The translations under genes and the position numbers were made by a program. Positions 9,338 through 18,238 of a DNA stretch of 64,000 nucleotides are shown one piece after another. Every line of letters begins with the position of its first letter. Position 1 is the stretch's first letter. This stretch comes from Suttonella sp. R2A3 (GTDB taxonomy: Bacteria > Pseudomonadota > Gammaproteobacteria > Cardiobacteriales > Cardiobacteriaceae): contig NZ_CP090975.1 of the NCBI RefSeq assembly GCF_021513215.1, positions 48,501 to 112,500 of the forward strand. The letters are read 5' to 3'. Under the pieces are notes generated by a model, which was not told the DNA's origin, searched no databases, and was given only the letters and a program-made list of their open reading frames with translations.

Positions 9338-10408
9338 ATGGCTTTTGAATTAATGGATGAACAAGAAAATATGCGTCATGTGCTGATTAAAGTCATCGGC
9401 GTTGGCGGTGGCGGCTGTAACGCAGTTCGGCAAATGATGGATTTTGACTTTGAAGGCGTTGAATTGATCAGCGCGAATACCGATATGCAAGTGCTGCAAA
9501 AAAGCCCGATTCAAACCAAATTACAACTTGGCGTGCAAACCACCCGCGGCTTGGGTGCAGGCTCTAAACCCGAAGTAGGTCGCCGTGCGGCAGAAGAAGA
9601 CCGCGAACGCATTCAAGAAGTCTTAGCTGGTGCCGATATGGTGTTCGTTGCGGCGGGTATGGGTGGTGGTACCGGGACTGGTGCCGCACCTGTAATTGGT
9701 GAAATTGCTCGCGATATGGGGATTCTAACTGTAGCGATCGTCACCAAACCGTTCCACTTTGAAGGCGCTAAGCGGATGCAGAAAGCTGAAGCCGGCTTAG
9801 AGCAGTTGAAAAAATCCGTCGATTGTTTGATTGTGATCCCGAACGATCGAATTTCCGCAGTGATGGATGATGATGCGCCATTATTGGATTCGTTTAAAAC
9901 CGTTGATGATGTGTTGAAAAACGGCGTTCTAAGCTTGGCGAACGTGATTCAGCGCGATGGTCTGATCAATATGGACCTTGAAGACGTGAAAACCATTATG
10001 AGCGAACGTGGGATCGCAATGATGGGCACTGGTGAGGCTGAAGGTGAAGACCGTGCACGGGCGGCGACTGAGAAAGCCATTTCTTCACCACTGTTGGAAA
10101 ATATCGATTTGTCGCGCGCACGCGGCTTGTTGGTGAACGTCAGCGCGAATGCCTCGATGAAGAAAAGCGAATATATTGCCGTTGGTGAGTTGATCAATAG
10201 CTTGATTGATGAAGACTTGGTCAACGTGAAGCTCGGCTTGATGATTGATGAAGAGCTTGGTGATACCTTCCGCGTGACCGTGGTTGCTACTGGGATTGGT
10301 AGTGATCCGGTGGATGAGGGTTCTGATGGTAATGCGATTAGCGAGCCAGCCGATGACGATGATTACATTAATCTGAATATCCCGGCTATTTTACGGACTA
10401 AGGTTTAA
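9338..10408 (+). CDS. ftsZ: FtsZ, tubulin-like division GTPase
   Basis: Forms the cytoplasmic Z-ring. The tubulin signature GGGTGTG is at 109-115, the N-terminal GVGGGGCNAV loop binds nucleotide, and the T7-loop catalytic region NMDLEDVKTIM is present. At 356 residues it is shorter than E. coli FtsZ (about 383). The difference lies in the linker: only about 25 mostly acidic residues join the globular core to the conserved C-terminal peptide INLNIPAILR, which binds FtsA and ZipA. The RBS AGAGGA precedes the ATG. Confidence 0.98.
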   Translation: MAFELMDEQENMRHVLIKVIGVGGGGCNAVRQMMDFDFEGVELISANTDMQVLQKSPIQTKLQLGVQTTRGLGAGSKPEVGRRAAEEDRERIQEVLAGADMVFVAAGMGGGTGTGAAPVIGEIARDMGILTVAIVTKPFHFEGAKRMQKAEAGLEQLKKSVDCLIVIPNDRISAVMDDDAPLLDSFKTVDDVLKNGVLSLANVIQRDGLINMDLEDVKTIMSERGIAMMGTGEAEGEDRARAATEKAISSPLLENIDLSRARGLLVNVSANASMKKSEYIAVGELINSLIDEDLVNVKLGLMIDEELGDTFRVTVVATGIGSDPVDEGSDGNAISEPADDDDYINLNIPAILRTKV

Positions 10409-10412
10409 ATCG

Positions 10413-11342
10413 ATGCTCAGACAAAAAACCATTCGCCGTCCGGTAGACGGTTCGGGTATTGGTTTACATAGCGGAAACCGTGTCGATATGCGCTTATTAC
10501 CAGCGCCGATTGATAGCGGAATTGTTTTTCGTCGCAGTGATTTGACCCCGGCGGTTGAGATTCCAGCAAATGCCGATTTGGTGCGCGATACGATGCTGTG
10601 TACCGCGTTGGTTAATGCTGATAACGTCCGCGTGGCCACCATCGAACACCTTATGTCTGCGCTCTATGGTTTGGGCATTGATAATATTATCATCGAAGTC
10701 AGTGCGCCGGAAATTCCGATTATGGACGGCTCTGCTGCGCCTTTTGTCTATTTATTGCAGCAAGCCGGCATTCAAGAACAAGATGCGGCTAAACGCTTCA
10801 TGGAGATTCTCGAGCCGATTGAAGTGCGCGATGGTGATAAATGGGCGCGTTTAGTGCCGTTTAATGGCATGCGTTTTGATTTCACGATTGATTTTACCCA
10901 TCCGGTGTTCCGTTATCGCAACGCGCATATTCGTTTAGATGTGAATACCCAAGACTACGTGCATGAAATTAGTCGCGCGCGAACCTTTGGCTTTTTGCAA
11001 GATATTGAATATTTACACAGTAATGGATTGGCGCTTGGTGGCAGCTTAGATAATGCGGTTGTGGTCGATGAATTTCGGGTGATGAACGAACGTGGCCTGC
11101 GCTACGATGATGAATTCGCCCGTCATAAATTGCTCGATGCCATGGGTGATCTGTACCTCATAGGTGCGCCAATTCGCGGTTGGTATGTTGGCTATAAATC
11201 TGGGCATGATTTGAATAATAAACTTGCTTTAGCGATGCTTGAGCGCACCGATGCTTGGCGTTGGCGAGAAGTTGATGGCGCTGAAGGTGCATCAGATACA
11301 TCGGTTGATCCATTACTTAATGGGCAATTACATTACCGCTAA
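10413..11342 (+). CDS. lpxC: LpxC, UDP-acyl-GlcNAc deacetylase
   Basis: Zinc enzyme of the first committed step of lipid A synthesis, which marks the organism as LPS/LOS-producing. At 309 residues it keeps the zinc ligands at the E. coli numbering: His79 (in IEHL), His238 and Asp242 (in RHKLLDAMGDL). It follows ftsZ after four bases and ends the dcw cluster. secM/secA, which follow in enterobacteria, are absent. Confidence 0.98.
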   Translation: MLRQKTIRRPVDGSGIGLHSGNRVDMRLLPAPIDSGIVFRRSDLTPAVEIPANADLVRDTMLCTALVNADNVRVATIEHLMSALYGLGIDNIIIEVSAPEIPIMDGSAAPFVYLLQQAGIQEQDAAKRFMEILEPIEVRDGDKWARLVPFNGMRFDFTIDFTHPVFRYRNAHIRLDVNTQDYVHEISRARTFGFLQDIEYLHSNGLALGGSLDNAVVVDEFRVMNERGLRYDDEFARHKLLDAMGDLYLIGAPIRGWYVGYKSGHDLNNKLALAMLERTDAWRWREVDGAEGASDTSVDPLLNGQLHYR

Positions 11343-11372
11343 TCATTGAACGTCGGTGGCTGTCATTTTAAG

Positions 11373-11403
11373 GTCACAGGGGCTTAATCGTTTTGATTAT
11401 AAT
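11373..11403 (+). promoter_or_regulatory. candidate pheA promoter
   Basis: TATAAT at 11398-11403 lies 35 bases before the pheA start. GTCACA at 11373-11378 could serve as a -35, but the 19-base spacing is long. No leader peptide or attenuator hairpin is evident in the 96-base gap. Confidence 0.35.
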
Positions 11404-11438
11404 GTTAATGCCAAAAAGAAAGCCTTGAGAGAGACGAT

Positions 11439-12536
11439 ATGACAGACAACGCCAAACCCTCTTTAGAAACGTTGCGCGAAAAAATCAACGCACTTGATGC
11501 AGAGATTTTAAACGCGTTATCAGCACGAGCGCGCTGTGCGCAGCAGGTTGGTGAAGTAAAGCGGGTTAATGAAGGCGAGCAGATTGTCTTTTATCGTCCT
11601 GAGCGTGAGCGACAAGTCCTTGAGCGGATCCAAATGCTCAACCAAGGGCCTTTATCTGATCAAGAAGTGGCACGGTTATTCCGCGAAATAATGTCCGCAT
11701 GCCTGGCGCTTGAGCAACCACTACAAATCGCTTACCTTGGTCCTGAAGGCACGTTTACCGAATCTGCCGCACTCAAACAATTTGGCCATAGTGTGTGCAC
11801 GCAACCCAAACGCAGTATTGGGGATGTGTTTAAAGCAGTTGAGCACGGCGATTGCCATTATGGGATTGTGCCAGTTGAAAATTCCACCGAAGGAATGGTT
11901 ACCCATACGCTTGATATGTTCGTCCATTCTTCGTTGGATATTTGTGGCGAAGTTCAGTTGCGTATTAGCCAGAATTTACTCACGTTTGCCCAGGATCCAG
12001 CGGAGATTGAGCGTGTCTATTCACATGGGCAATCGATCGCGCAATGTCGCGCCTGGCTCAACGAGCACCTGCCCAATGCCGAGCAAATTCAGGTATCGAG
12101 TAATGCTGAGGCGGCAAAACTGGCTAAGACGGATACCAAAGCGGCAGCGATAGCCGGCAAAATGGCGGCAGAGCGCTACGAGATGCCGATTCTTTTTACG
12201 AGCATCGAAGACGATGATAACAACACCACACGCTTTATTGTCATTGGCCGGCAGACGATTGAAGCATCCGGTAAAGATAAAACCACGATTTTAGTTTCTT
12301 CACATAACCAGCCAGGCTTATTGTTCCGCTTGCTTGAGCCGATTTCACGCCACGGCGTCAATATGACACGGATTGAATCTCGCCCAAGTCGCAAAGGAAT
12401 GTGGGAGTATGTTTTTTTCATCGATTTGGAAGGCCATCGTGACCAGCCCAATTTGGCTGCATTGTTTGAAGAACTTCGTGGTGAGGCGAGTTTGTTTAAG
12501 GTGCTTGGTTCTTACCCAACTTCGGTGCTGACCTAA
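11439..12536 (+). CDS. pheA: PheA, chorismate mutase / prephenate dehydratase
   Basis: Bifunctional enzyme of phenylalanine synthesis. Three domains are visible in 365 residues. An AroQ-type chorismate mutase (about 1-90) starts with LREKINALDAEILNAL. A prephenate dehydratase (about 92-270) has GPEGTFTESAA, VENSTEGMV and the catalytic NTTRF motif. A C-terminal ACT domain carries the ESRPSR motif that senses phenylalanine. It opens the aromatic block pheA-tyrA-aroA. Feedback inhibition by phenylalanine is expected from the ACT domain. Confidence 0.97.
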   Translation: MTDNAKPSLETLREKINALDAEILNALSARARCAQQVGEVKRVNEGEQIVFYRPERERQVLERIQMLNQGPLSDQEVARLFREIMSACLALEQPLQIAYLGPEGTFTESAALKQFGHSVCTQPKRSIGDVFKAVEHGDCHYGIVPVENSTEGMVTHTLDMFVHSSLDICGEVQLRISQNLLTFAQDPAEIERVYSHGQSIAQCRAWLNEHLPNAEQIQVSSNAEAAKLAKTDTKAAAIAGKMAAERYEMPILFTSIEDDDNNTTRFIVIGRQTIEASGKDKTTILVSSHNQPGLLFRLLEPISRHGVNMTRIESRPSRKGMWEYVFFIDLEGHRDQPNLAALFEELRGEASLFKVLGSYPTSVLT

Positions 12537-12598
12537 GTCGATACGATGGTTGATTTCAGCATAACATTGATGGTTATCCGCTTGGTTAGGAGTCTCTC

Positions 12599-13483
12599 AT
12601 GAGTGAACAAGCTTCATTAGGCACCGTAGCGATCGTTGGCGTCGGTTTGATCGGTGGATCATTAGCGCTGGCGTTAAAAAAAGCTGCTGTGGTGGATGCA
12701 GTGATTGGCGTGGATCAAAGTCGTGGTGCATTGCATCAAGCGCTTGATTTAGGCGTTATTGATGAGATTGGTGAGTGGTCTGACTTAACGCGTGCGGATG
12801 TGATTGTTTTAGCCACACCGGTTGATGCGCTATTTAGCGTGTGTCAGGGCTTACATGATTTGGATTTGCGTGCAGGGGTGGTGGTTACGGATGTTGGTAG
12901 CACCAAAGGTTCTGTGTTAGCAGCGATGCGTGAGGCTTATGGTGAGGTGCCAGCGTGGTTTGTGCCGGGTCATCCGATCGCTGGACGTGAACGAAGCGGG
13001 GTTGGCGCCGCGGCCGCTGACTTGTTTCATCAGCACAAAGTCATTGTGACCACATTGCCCGAAACCGATGATGCGGCTTTAGGTGTGGTGAGTCGTATGT
13101 GGCACGCGACTGGTGCACTCGTGAGCTTCCTATCTATCGATGATCATGATGAGGTGTTAGGGGCGACCAGTCATCTACCGCATGTGTTGGCCTATCTGTT
13201 GGTCGATATGCTCAAAAAAGATTTACACCATGAAGAGATATTTTCTTACGCGGCGGGAGGCTTTCGTGATTTTACGCGTATTGCCTCAAGTAGTCCGGTG
13301 ATGTGGCGCGATGTGTGTTTACATAATCCAGAGGTTCTAAAGCGCCTAATCGCGAATTACCGTAGCCGTCTGGTCGCCTTTGAACAGTTGCTCGACGATG
13401 GCGATGGCGAGCGTATCGAGGCGCTGTTTCTCGCGGCTAAACGTGCGCGTGATGCACATTATCAGTTAGACAACGAATCATAA
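12599..13483 (+). CDS. tyrA: prephenate dehydrogenase
   Basis: NAD(P)-dependent enzyme of tyrosine synthesis, and possibly also an arogenate (cyclohexadienyl) dehydrogenase. The 294 residues have a Rossmann loop GVGLIGGSL at about 14-22, GHPIAGRERSGV in the substrate site and SIDDHDEVLGATSHLPH with the catalytic histidine. There is no fused chorismate mutase, unlike the enterobacterial T-protein, and no fused AroA, unlike the Pseudomonas arrangement. aroA follows 10 bases after the stop. Confidence 0.94.
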   Translation: MSEQASLGTVAIVGVGLIGGSLALALKKAAVVDAVIGVDQSRGALHQALDLGVIDEIGEWSDLTRADVIVLATPVDALFSVCQGLHDLDLRAGVVVTDVGSTKGSVLAAMREAYGEVPAWFVPGHPIAGRERSGVGAAAADLFHQHKVIVTTLPETDDAALGVVSRMWHATGALVSFLSIDDHDEVLGATSHLPHVLAYLLVDMLKKDLHHEEIFSYAAGGFRDFTRIASSSPVMWRDVCLHNPEVLKRLIANYRSRLVAFEQLLDDGDGERIEALFLAAKRARDAHYQLDNES

Positions 13484-13493
13484 AGGGAAGACG

Positions 13494-14810
13494 ATGACGG
13501 CAAACAATTGTTGGCGCACAGCGCCGGCGGATGCGCTTAATGGTGAGATCACTGTGCCAGGGGATAAATCGATTTCTCATCGCGCGATTATGCTCGGTGC
13601 GTTGGCTGAAGGGGTGAGCGAAGTGAGCGGTTTTCTCGAAGGTGAAGACTGTCTCGCCACCATGCACGCTTTTCAAGCGATGGGCGTGCCGATTCATCAC
13701 CATGGTGAAGGCAAAGTGACGATCGAGGGTCAGGGTTTGCAGGGTTTAGAAGCACCTGATCAGGCGTTGGACGTGGGTAATTCCGGTACCAGTATGCGCT
13801 TGATGGCAGGGGTTCTTGCCGGACAAGCTTTTGATAGCGTATTAGTCGGTGATCATTCATTAATGCGCCGCCCGATGGCTCGGGTGACTGAACCTCTAAA
13901 CAAAATGGGTGCACGTATCCACACCAGTGAAACCGGTACCGCGCCTATTGCCATTCAAGCAGCACAGTTACGCGGTATTGACTATGCTTTGCCAGTCGCC
14001 AGTGCGCAATTAAAATCGTGTTTACTGTTTGCGGGCTTATATGCGCAAGGGCGAACGATGCTGCACGATTGCGGGGTGAGCCGAGATCATAGCGAACGCA
14101 TGCTACAGGGTTTTGGTGTCGATTTAATTATTGATGGGACAACGATTGGTATTGAAGGTGGACAGCGTTTGCGCGGCAGAGAAGTGGTTGTGCCGGGCGA
14201 TGTCTCATCGGCGGCGTTTTTCATCGTTGCAGCGTTGATTGCCCCACAAGCGGATGTGCTCATTCACAATGTCGGGATGAACCCAACCCGCGCCGCTGTG
14301 ATTGATATTTTGCAGGCAATGGGTGGCGATATTACCATACTTAATGCGCGTGAAAGTGGTGGTGAACCGGTAGCGGATTTACGGGTTAAATCTTCGCAAC
14401 TGCGCGGTATTACCATTGATCCGCGCCTTGTGCCGATCGCCATCGATGAGTTTCCAGTGATTTTTGTTGCGGCAGCGTGTGCACAAGGGGTGACGCGCGC
14501 GACTGATTTGGCCGAGCTGCGGGTAAAAGAAAGTGATCGTTTGGCGGTTATGGCTGCTGGATTACAGGCGTGCGGTGTACGCTGTGATGAAGGTGAATCT
14601 AGCTTGACGATCGAAGGTGGAGGATTACTTGGTGGGGCAACGATCGATAGCGATGGTGATCATCGTATTGCGATGAGTTTTGCGGTTGCCGGGGTAGTTG
14701 CGCGTGAGCCGATTACGATTAACAACTGCGCCACAGTCGCATCTTCTTTCCCGAATTTTCGCGAACTCGCGGTTTCGTTGGGGATGCACATCGAGGTGAA
14801 TGATGCGTAA
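13494..14810 (+). CDS. aroA: EPSP synthase (AroA)
   Basis: Shikimate-pathway enzyme joining shikimate-3-phosphate and phosphoenolpyruvate. The 438 residues carry GDKSISHRA at the N-terminus, DVGNSGTSMRLMAGV, RPMARVTEPLNKMGA and RVKESDRLAVMAAGL. The NSGTSMR/RPMARV pattern resembles the Pseudomonas and Bacillus type more than the enterobacterial NAGTAMRPL form. This is recognition by eye, not a tree. The RBS AAGGGAAG precedes the ATG. cmk starts inside its last codons. Confidence 0.97.
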   Translation: MTANNCWRTAPADALNGEITVPGDKSISHRAIMLGALAEGVSEVSGFLEGEDCLATMHAFQAMGVPIHHHGEGKVTIEGQGLQGLEAPDQALDVGNSGTSMRLMAGVLAGQAFDSVLVGDHSLMRRPMARVTEPLNKMGARIHTSETGTAPIAIQAAQLRGIDYALPVASAQLKSCLLFAGLYAQGRTMLHDCGVSRDHSERMLQGFGVDLIIDGTTIGIEGGQRLRGREVVVPGDVSSAAFFIVAALIAPQADVLIHNVGMNPTRAAVIDILQAMGGDITILNARESGGEPVADLRVKSSQLRGITIDPRLVPIAIDEFPVIFVAAACAQGVTRATDLAELRVKESDRLAVMAAGLQACGVRCDEGESSLTIEGGGLLGGATIDSDGDHRIAMSFAVAGVVAREPITINNCATVASSFPNFRELAVSLGMHIEVNDA

Positions 14811-15471
14811 AGTGATTACCGTTGATGGCCCAAGTGGGGTTGGCAAGGGTACGTTGTGTCAAGCCTTAGCGCGCGATTTGGGCTGGGCGTATTTAGACAG
14901 TGGCGCGCTCTATCGATTGTTGGCTTTAGCGGTATTACGCGAAGATCTGCGTGACGGTGATACACAGGCACAAACCGATTTATTGGCGCGTCTGTCAATT
15001 GATTTTGCCACCACTGATACTGGCGTGGCCGTGTTACTCAATGGTGAGGATGTGACCAGTGCGTTGCGTAATGAAGACTGTGCGGCGATGGCTTCTGAAT
15101 TGGCAGCAAAACCCGAAATTCGTGCGGCGTTACTCGATAAACAGCGTGATTTTGCTGCTGATGAACCTCTGGTTGCTGATGGCCGCGATATGGGGACTGT
15201 GGTCTTTCCGCAAGCCCCACTCAAGATTTATCTCACCGCTTCAGCAGAGGTTCGCGCGCAAAGACGCTATAAGCAGTTGAAAGAAAAAGGTGATTGTGTT
15301 AATTTATCGCGCCTGACTGCCGAGATTGCCGCGCGTGATGCGCGTGATTCTAACCGGGCAGTCGCGCCGCTCAAACCAGCTTCGGATGCGGTGGTCATCG
15401 ACACGGGTGCTTTGTCGATTGAAAGTGTGCTCAGCAAGGTGAAAAGCTTGGTGAGCGAGTTTATTCGTTAA
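14800..15471 (+). CDS. cmk: cytidylate kinase
   Basis: Phosphorylates CMP and dCMP. The 223 residues carry the P-loop [10 protein letters not shown] near the N-terminus, [19 protein letters not shown] and [25 protein letters not shown], all typical of bacterial Cmk. Two consecutive ATG codons (14800 and 14803) overlap the end of aroA; either may start translation. It precedes rpsA, the usual gammaproteobacterial arrangement. Confidence 0.97.
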   Translation: MMRKVITVDGPSGVGKGTLCQALARDLGWAYLDSGALYRLLALAVLREDLRDGDTQAQTDLLARLSIDFATTDTGVAVLLNGEDVTSALRNEDCAAMASELAAKPEIRAALLDKQRDFAADEPLVADGRDMGTVVFPQAPLKIYLTASAEVRAQRRYKQLKEKGDCVNLSRLTAEIAARDARDSNRAVAPLKPASDAVVIDTGALSIESVLSKVKSLVSEFIR

Positions 15472-15500
15472 TTTATTTATTCAACCAGAGATTTTTATTC

Positions 15501-17171
15501 ATGGCAGAAACATTTGCAGAACTTTTTGAAAAAAGTATCGAAAACACAGAACTCAAGCCGGGTTCAATTATTAAGGCAGAAGTTGTTGAAATCGGAAAAG
15601 ATTTCGTTGTTCTCAACGCAGGCCTAAAATCAGAAGGCTTCATTCCTTTAGAACAATTCACTAATGATCAAGGCGAGATGACCATCGCGGTTGGTGATGA
15701 AGTGGAAGTGGCATTAGAAGCCCTTGAAGATGGTTTCGGTGAAACCCGTATTTCACACGAAAAAGCACAACGCATCCGTACTTGGGAAGTGTTGGAGCAA
15801 AAATTCAACGATGAAGAAACCGTTACTGGCTTGGTGTCTGGTCGCGTTAAAGGCGGCTTTACTGTGGATGTGGAAGGCGTTAAAGCGTTCTTGCCAGGTT
15901 CTTTGGTTGACGTACGTCCGGTTAAAGATCCAGGACAAATCGAAGGCAAAGAGATTGAGTTTAAGGTGATTAAGCTTGATCAACGCCGTAATAATATCGT
16001 GATTTCACGTCGCGCGGTGCTTGAGCATGAATACCGTGCTGAGCGCGAAGAAATCCTTAAAAACTTGCAAGAAGGTGATGTGGTCAAAGCAGTGGTTAAA
16101 AACCTCACTGACTACGGCGCATTCTTGGATCTTGGTGGTGTGGACGGCTTGTTGCACATTACCGATATGGCGTGGAAGCGTATTAAGTACCCATCAGAAG
16201 TCGTTAACATCGGCGACGAAGTAGAAGTTAAAGTATTGAAGTTCGATCGTGAGCGCGCTCGTGTATCACTCGGCTTGAAACAGCTTGGTGCGGATCCTTG
16301 GGGTGACATCGCTGAGCGTTATCCAATGGATAGCAAAACCAGCGGTAAAGTCACCAATATCGCGGATTACGGTGCGTTTGTTGAAATCGAAGACGGCGTG
16401 GAAGGCTTAGTTCACGTGTCTGAAATGGATTGGACGAACAAAAACGTTAACCCACGTAAATTTGTAGCCGTTGGCCAAGAAGTTGAAGTGATGATCTTGG
16501 AAATCGATGGTGAACGTCGTCGTATTTCACTCGGTATGAAGCAGTGTCAAGCGAACCCTTGGCAAGAGTTTGAGAAGAATTTCAACAAAGGCGATCATGT
16601 AAACGGTCAAATTAAGTCGATTACTGACTTCGGTGTATTCATCGGTTTAGATGGCGGTATCGACGGTTTGATTCACTTGTCTGACCTTTCTTGGGATGAG
16701 GCTGGTGAAGAAGCGGTTCGTGCGTATCAAAAAGGTCAGGATATCGAAGCGGTTATCTTGGCAATTGATGCCGAGCGTGAGCGTATTTCACTCGGTGTAA
16801 AACAACTCACCCAAGACACCTTCTCACAATTTGCCAGCGCTAATGGCCGTGGTTCATTGGTTACTGGTCATGTGGTTGAAGTGGATGAGCGTCAAGCAGT
16901 TATCCAGCTTACCGATGAGATTACCGGTACATTGAAAGCCGCAGAAGCAGCGATCGAACGTGTTGAAGATTTGAGCAAAATCTTAAGCGTTGGTGATGAA
17001 GTGGAAGCGAAAGTCATTAATGTTGATCGTAAGCATAAGAACTTCAGCCTCTCTATCCGTGCGAAAGATGTGGCAGAAGAGAAAGCAGCGATTCAAGACT
17101 ATACCCGTAAAGACAGCCAATCAGGCACCTCGCTCGGCGATATTTTCAAAGAATTAAACGCTGACGATTAA
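15501..17171 (+). CDS. rpsA: 30S ribosomal protein S1
   Basis: mRNA-binding ribosomal protein with six S1 OB-fold repeats across 556 residues, the same size as in E. coli. The repeats are visible as the recurrent patterns [40 protein letters not shown] and [20 protein letters not shown] in repeats 3-5. The first two are the divergent ribosome-binding repeats. The upstream region is A/T-rich with only a modest ribosome site, as is usual for rpsA. Confidence 0.98.
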   Translation: MAETFAELFEKSIENTELKPGSIIKAEVVEIGKDFVVLNAGLKSEGFIPLEQFTNDQGEMTIAVGDEVEVALEALEDGFGETRISHEKAQRIRTWEVLEQKFNDEETVTGLVSGRVKGGFTVDVEGVKAFLPGSLVDVRPVKDPGQIEGKEIEFKVIKLDQRRNNIVISRRAVLEHEYRAEREEILKNLQEGDVVKAVVKNLTDYGAFLDLGGVDGLLHITDMAWKRIKYPSEVVNIGDEVEVKVLKFDRERARVSLGLKQLGADPWGDIAERYPMDSKTSGKVTNIADYGAFVEIEDGVEGLVHVSEMDWTNKNVNPRKFVAVGQEVEVMILEIDGERRRISLGMKQCQANPWQEFEKNFNKGDHVNGQIKSITDFGVFIGLDGGIDGLIHLSDLSWDEAGEEAVRAYQKGQDIEAVILAIDAERERISLGVKQLTQDTFSQFASANGRGSLVTGHVVEVDERQAVIQLTDEITGTLKAAEAAIERVEDLSKILSVGDEVEAKVINVDRKHKNFSLSIRAKDVAEEKAAIQDYTRKDSQSGTSLGDIFKELNADD

Positions 17172-17178
17172 TGATTGT

Positions 17179-17199
17179 GGTGGCGACTCGCTCGCCACC
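17179..17199 (+). terminator. hairpin between rpsA and ihfB
   Basis: An 8-bp perfect stem (GGTGGCGA / TCGCCACC) encloses a 5-base loop and is followed by TTTACC. The U-tract is weak, so it is more likely an attenuator or mRNA end-stabiliser for rpsA than a full terminator. Confidence 0.45.
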
Positions 17200-17226
17200 T
17201 TTACCTGTCTGCAAGGAGATTCCACT

Positions 17227-17505
17227 ATGACTAAATCAGAACTTATCGAACGTTTGACTTTGCGTTATCCTGAGATGCGTGCGCAAGATGTGGAAGAATC
17301 GGTGAAACTCATCATCGAAAAAATCTGTCAAACCTTAGAAAAAGGTGATCGTGTTGAGATTCGCGGTTTTGGCAGTTTTTCATTGCATTATCGCGATGCT
17401 CGAGTCGGGCGAAATCCGAAAACCGGTGAATCGGTCAAGGTGCCAGCAAAATCTATCCCGTATTTCCGTGCGGGTAAAGAATTGCGCGAACGCGTTGATT
17501 TCTAA
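17227..17505 (+). CDS. ihfB: integration host factor beta subunit
   Basis: DNA-bending nucleoid protein that pairs with IhfA. It has 92 residues and starts with TKSELIERL. The DNA-intercalating arm region [20 protein letters not shown] is typical of IHF-beta. It follows rpsA as in most gammaproteobacteria. A strong AAGGAGAT ribosome site precedes the ATG. A hairpin terminator lies 27 bases after the stop, inside the next ORF. Confidence 0.97.
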   Translation: MTKSELIERLTLRYPEMRAQDVEESVKLIIEKICQTLEKGDRVEIRGFGSFSLHYRDARVGRNPKTGESVKVPAKSIPYFRAGKELRERVDF

Positions 17506-18098
17506 TGACGAACTATCGGTTTCGATCGATCAAACAGCGCCTTAGGGCGCTGTTTTCATTTGCCGGCAGCGGATTTGTGCTGCTGGTTAGCGGCGTGTTG
17601 TTGATTCTGATTGCCGCTTATGCCTGGGATCGTGGATTACTGGCGGATTTTGATGCGTCAGTTTTACCACCAAAAGTGGGCATTAATACACAATATGATT
17701 GTCGTTTATTATGGATTGATGATGGCGACAGTATTCATGTTCGTTGCGATCAAGAGCAGTGGCGGGTACGTTTGCTCGGTATTGATGCGCCTGAGATGGG
17801 GCAAGCACCTTGGGGTGCACGTAGCAAAGACGTATTAACTGAGCTACTTAGTGATGAACTGACCTTGCGCACTCATGGACTTGATGTGTATCAGCGGGTG
17901 CTGGCTACGGTGTATGTCGGTGAGCAAGATATTAATTTACTAATGATTACCCGTGGTGCAGCAGTCGCCTATAGAGGCGACGATACCCCTGATGCGTATT
18001 ACTCTGCTGAGCGGATCGCTAAAGCACAAAAACTTGGCATTTGGGGGCAGCCTGGTGAGCAGCAAGATCCCAAGCGTTGGCGGCGCTATCATTTATAG
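17505..18098 (+). CDS. membrane-anchored thermonuclease-like protein
   Basis: The staphylococcal nuclease (SNase) fold occupies about residues 56-190. It includes CRLLWIDDGDSIHVRC, the active-site RLLGIDAPEMGQAPWG and DVYQRVLATVYV. One membrane segment at about 22-43 probably anchors it to the inner membrane, with the nuclease domain in the periplasm; the topology is inferred. The ATG at 17505 shares a base with the ihfB stop and gives 197 residues. A strong terminator hairpin lies in codons 10-17 of this reading, so a GTG at 17577 (173 residues) is a real alternative. Its substrate is unknown. Confidence 0.8.
   Translation: MTNYRFRSIKQRLRALFSFAGSGFVLLVSGVLLILIAAYAWDRGLLADFDASVLPPKVGINTQYDCRLLWIDDGDSIHVRCDQEQWRVRLLGIDAPEMGQAPWGARSKDVLTELLSDELTLRTHGLDVYQRVLATVYVGEQDINLLMITRGAAVAYRGDDTPDAYYSAERIAKAQKLGIWGQPGEQQDPKRWRRYHL
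17532..17555 (+). terminator. ihfB terminator hairpin
   Basis: A 10-bp perfect stem (AAACAGCGCC / GGCGCTGTTT) has a TTAG loop and is followed by TTCATTT. It has intrinsic-terminator form and sits 27 bases past the ihfB stop, but inside the 5' codons of the next ORF. Confidence 0.75.
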
Positions 18099-18238
18099 TG
18101 ATCTGTAGCAAAATCGATGATCATTTAAAGCAATGAGCGTGCTAGACTTACAGGCTCAGTGCACGGTTAGCTCACAAACAAAGCGATAAGCTAACAGTAC
18201 CGATTATTTAACGAAATAGCACAGGCGAGTAATACCTT

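Noticed and set aside
11710..12153. 147-codon ORF inside pheA
   Set aside because: Alternate frame of the well-supported dehydratase domain; no family resemblance.
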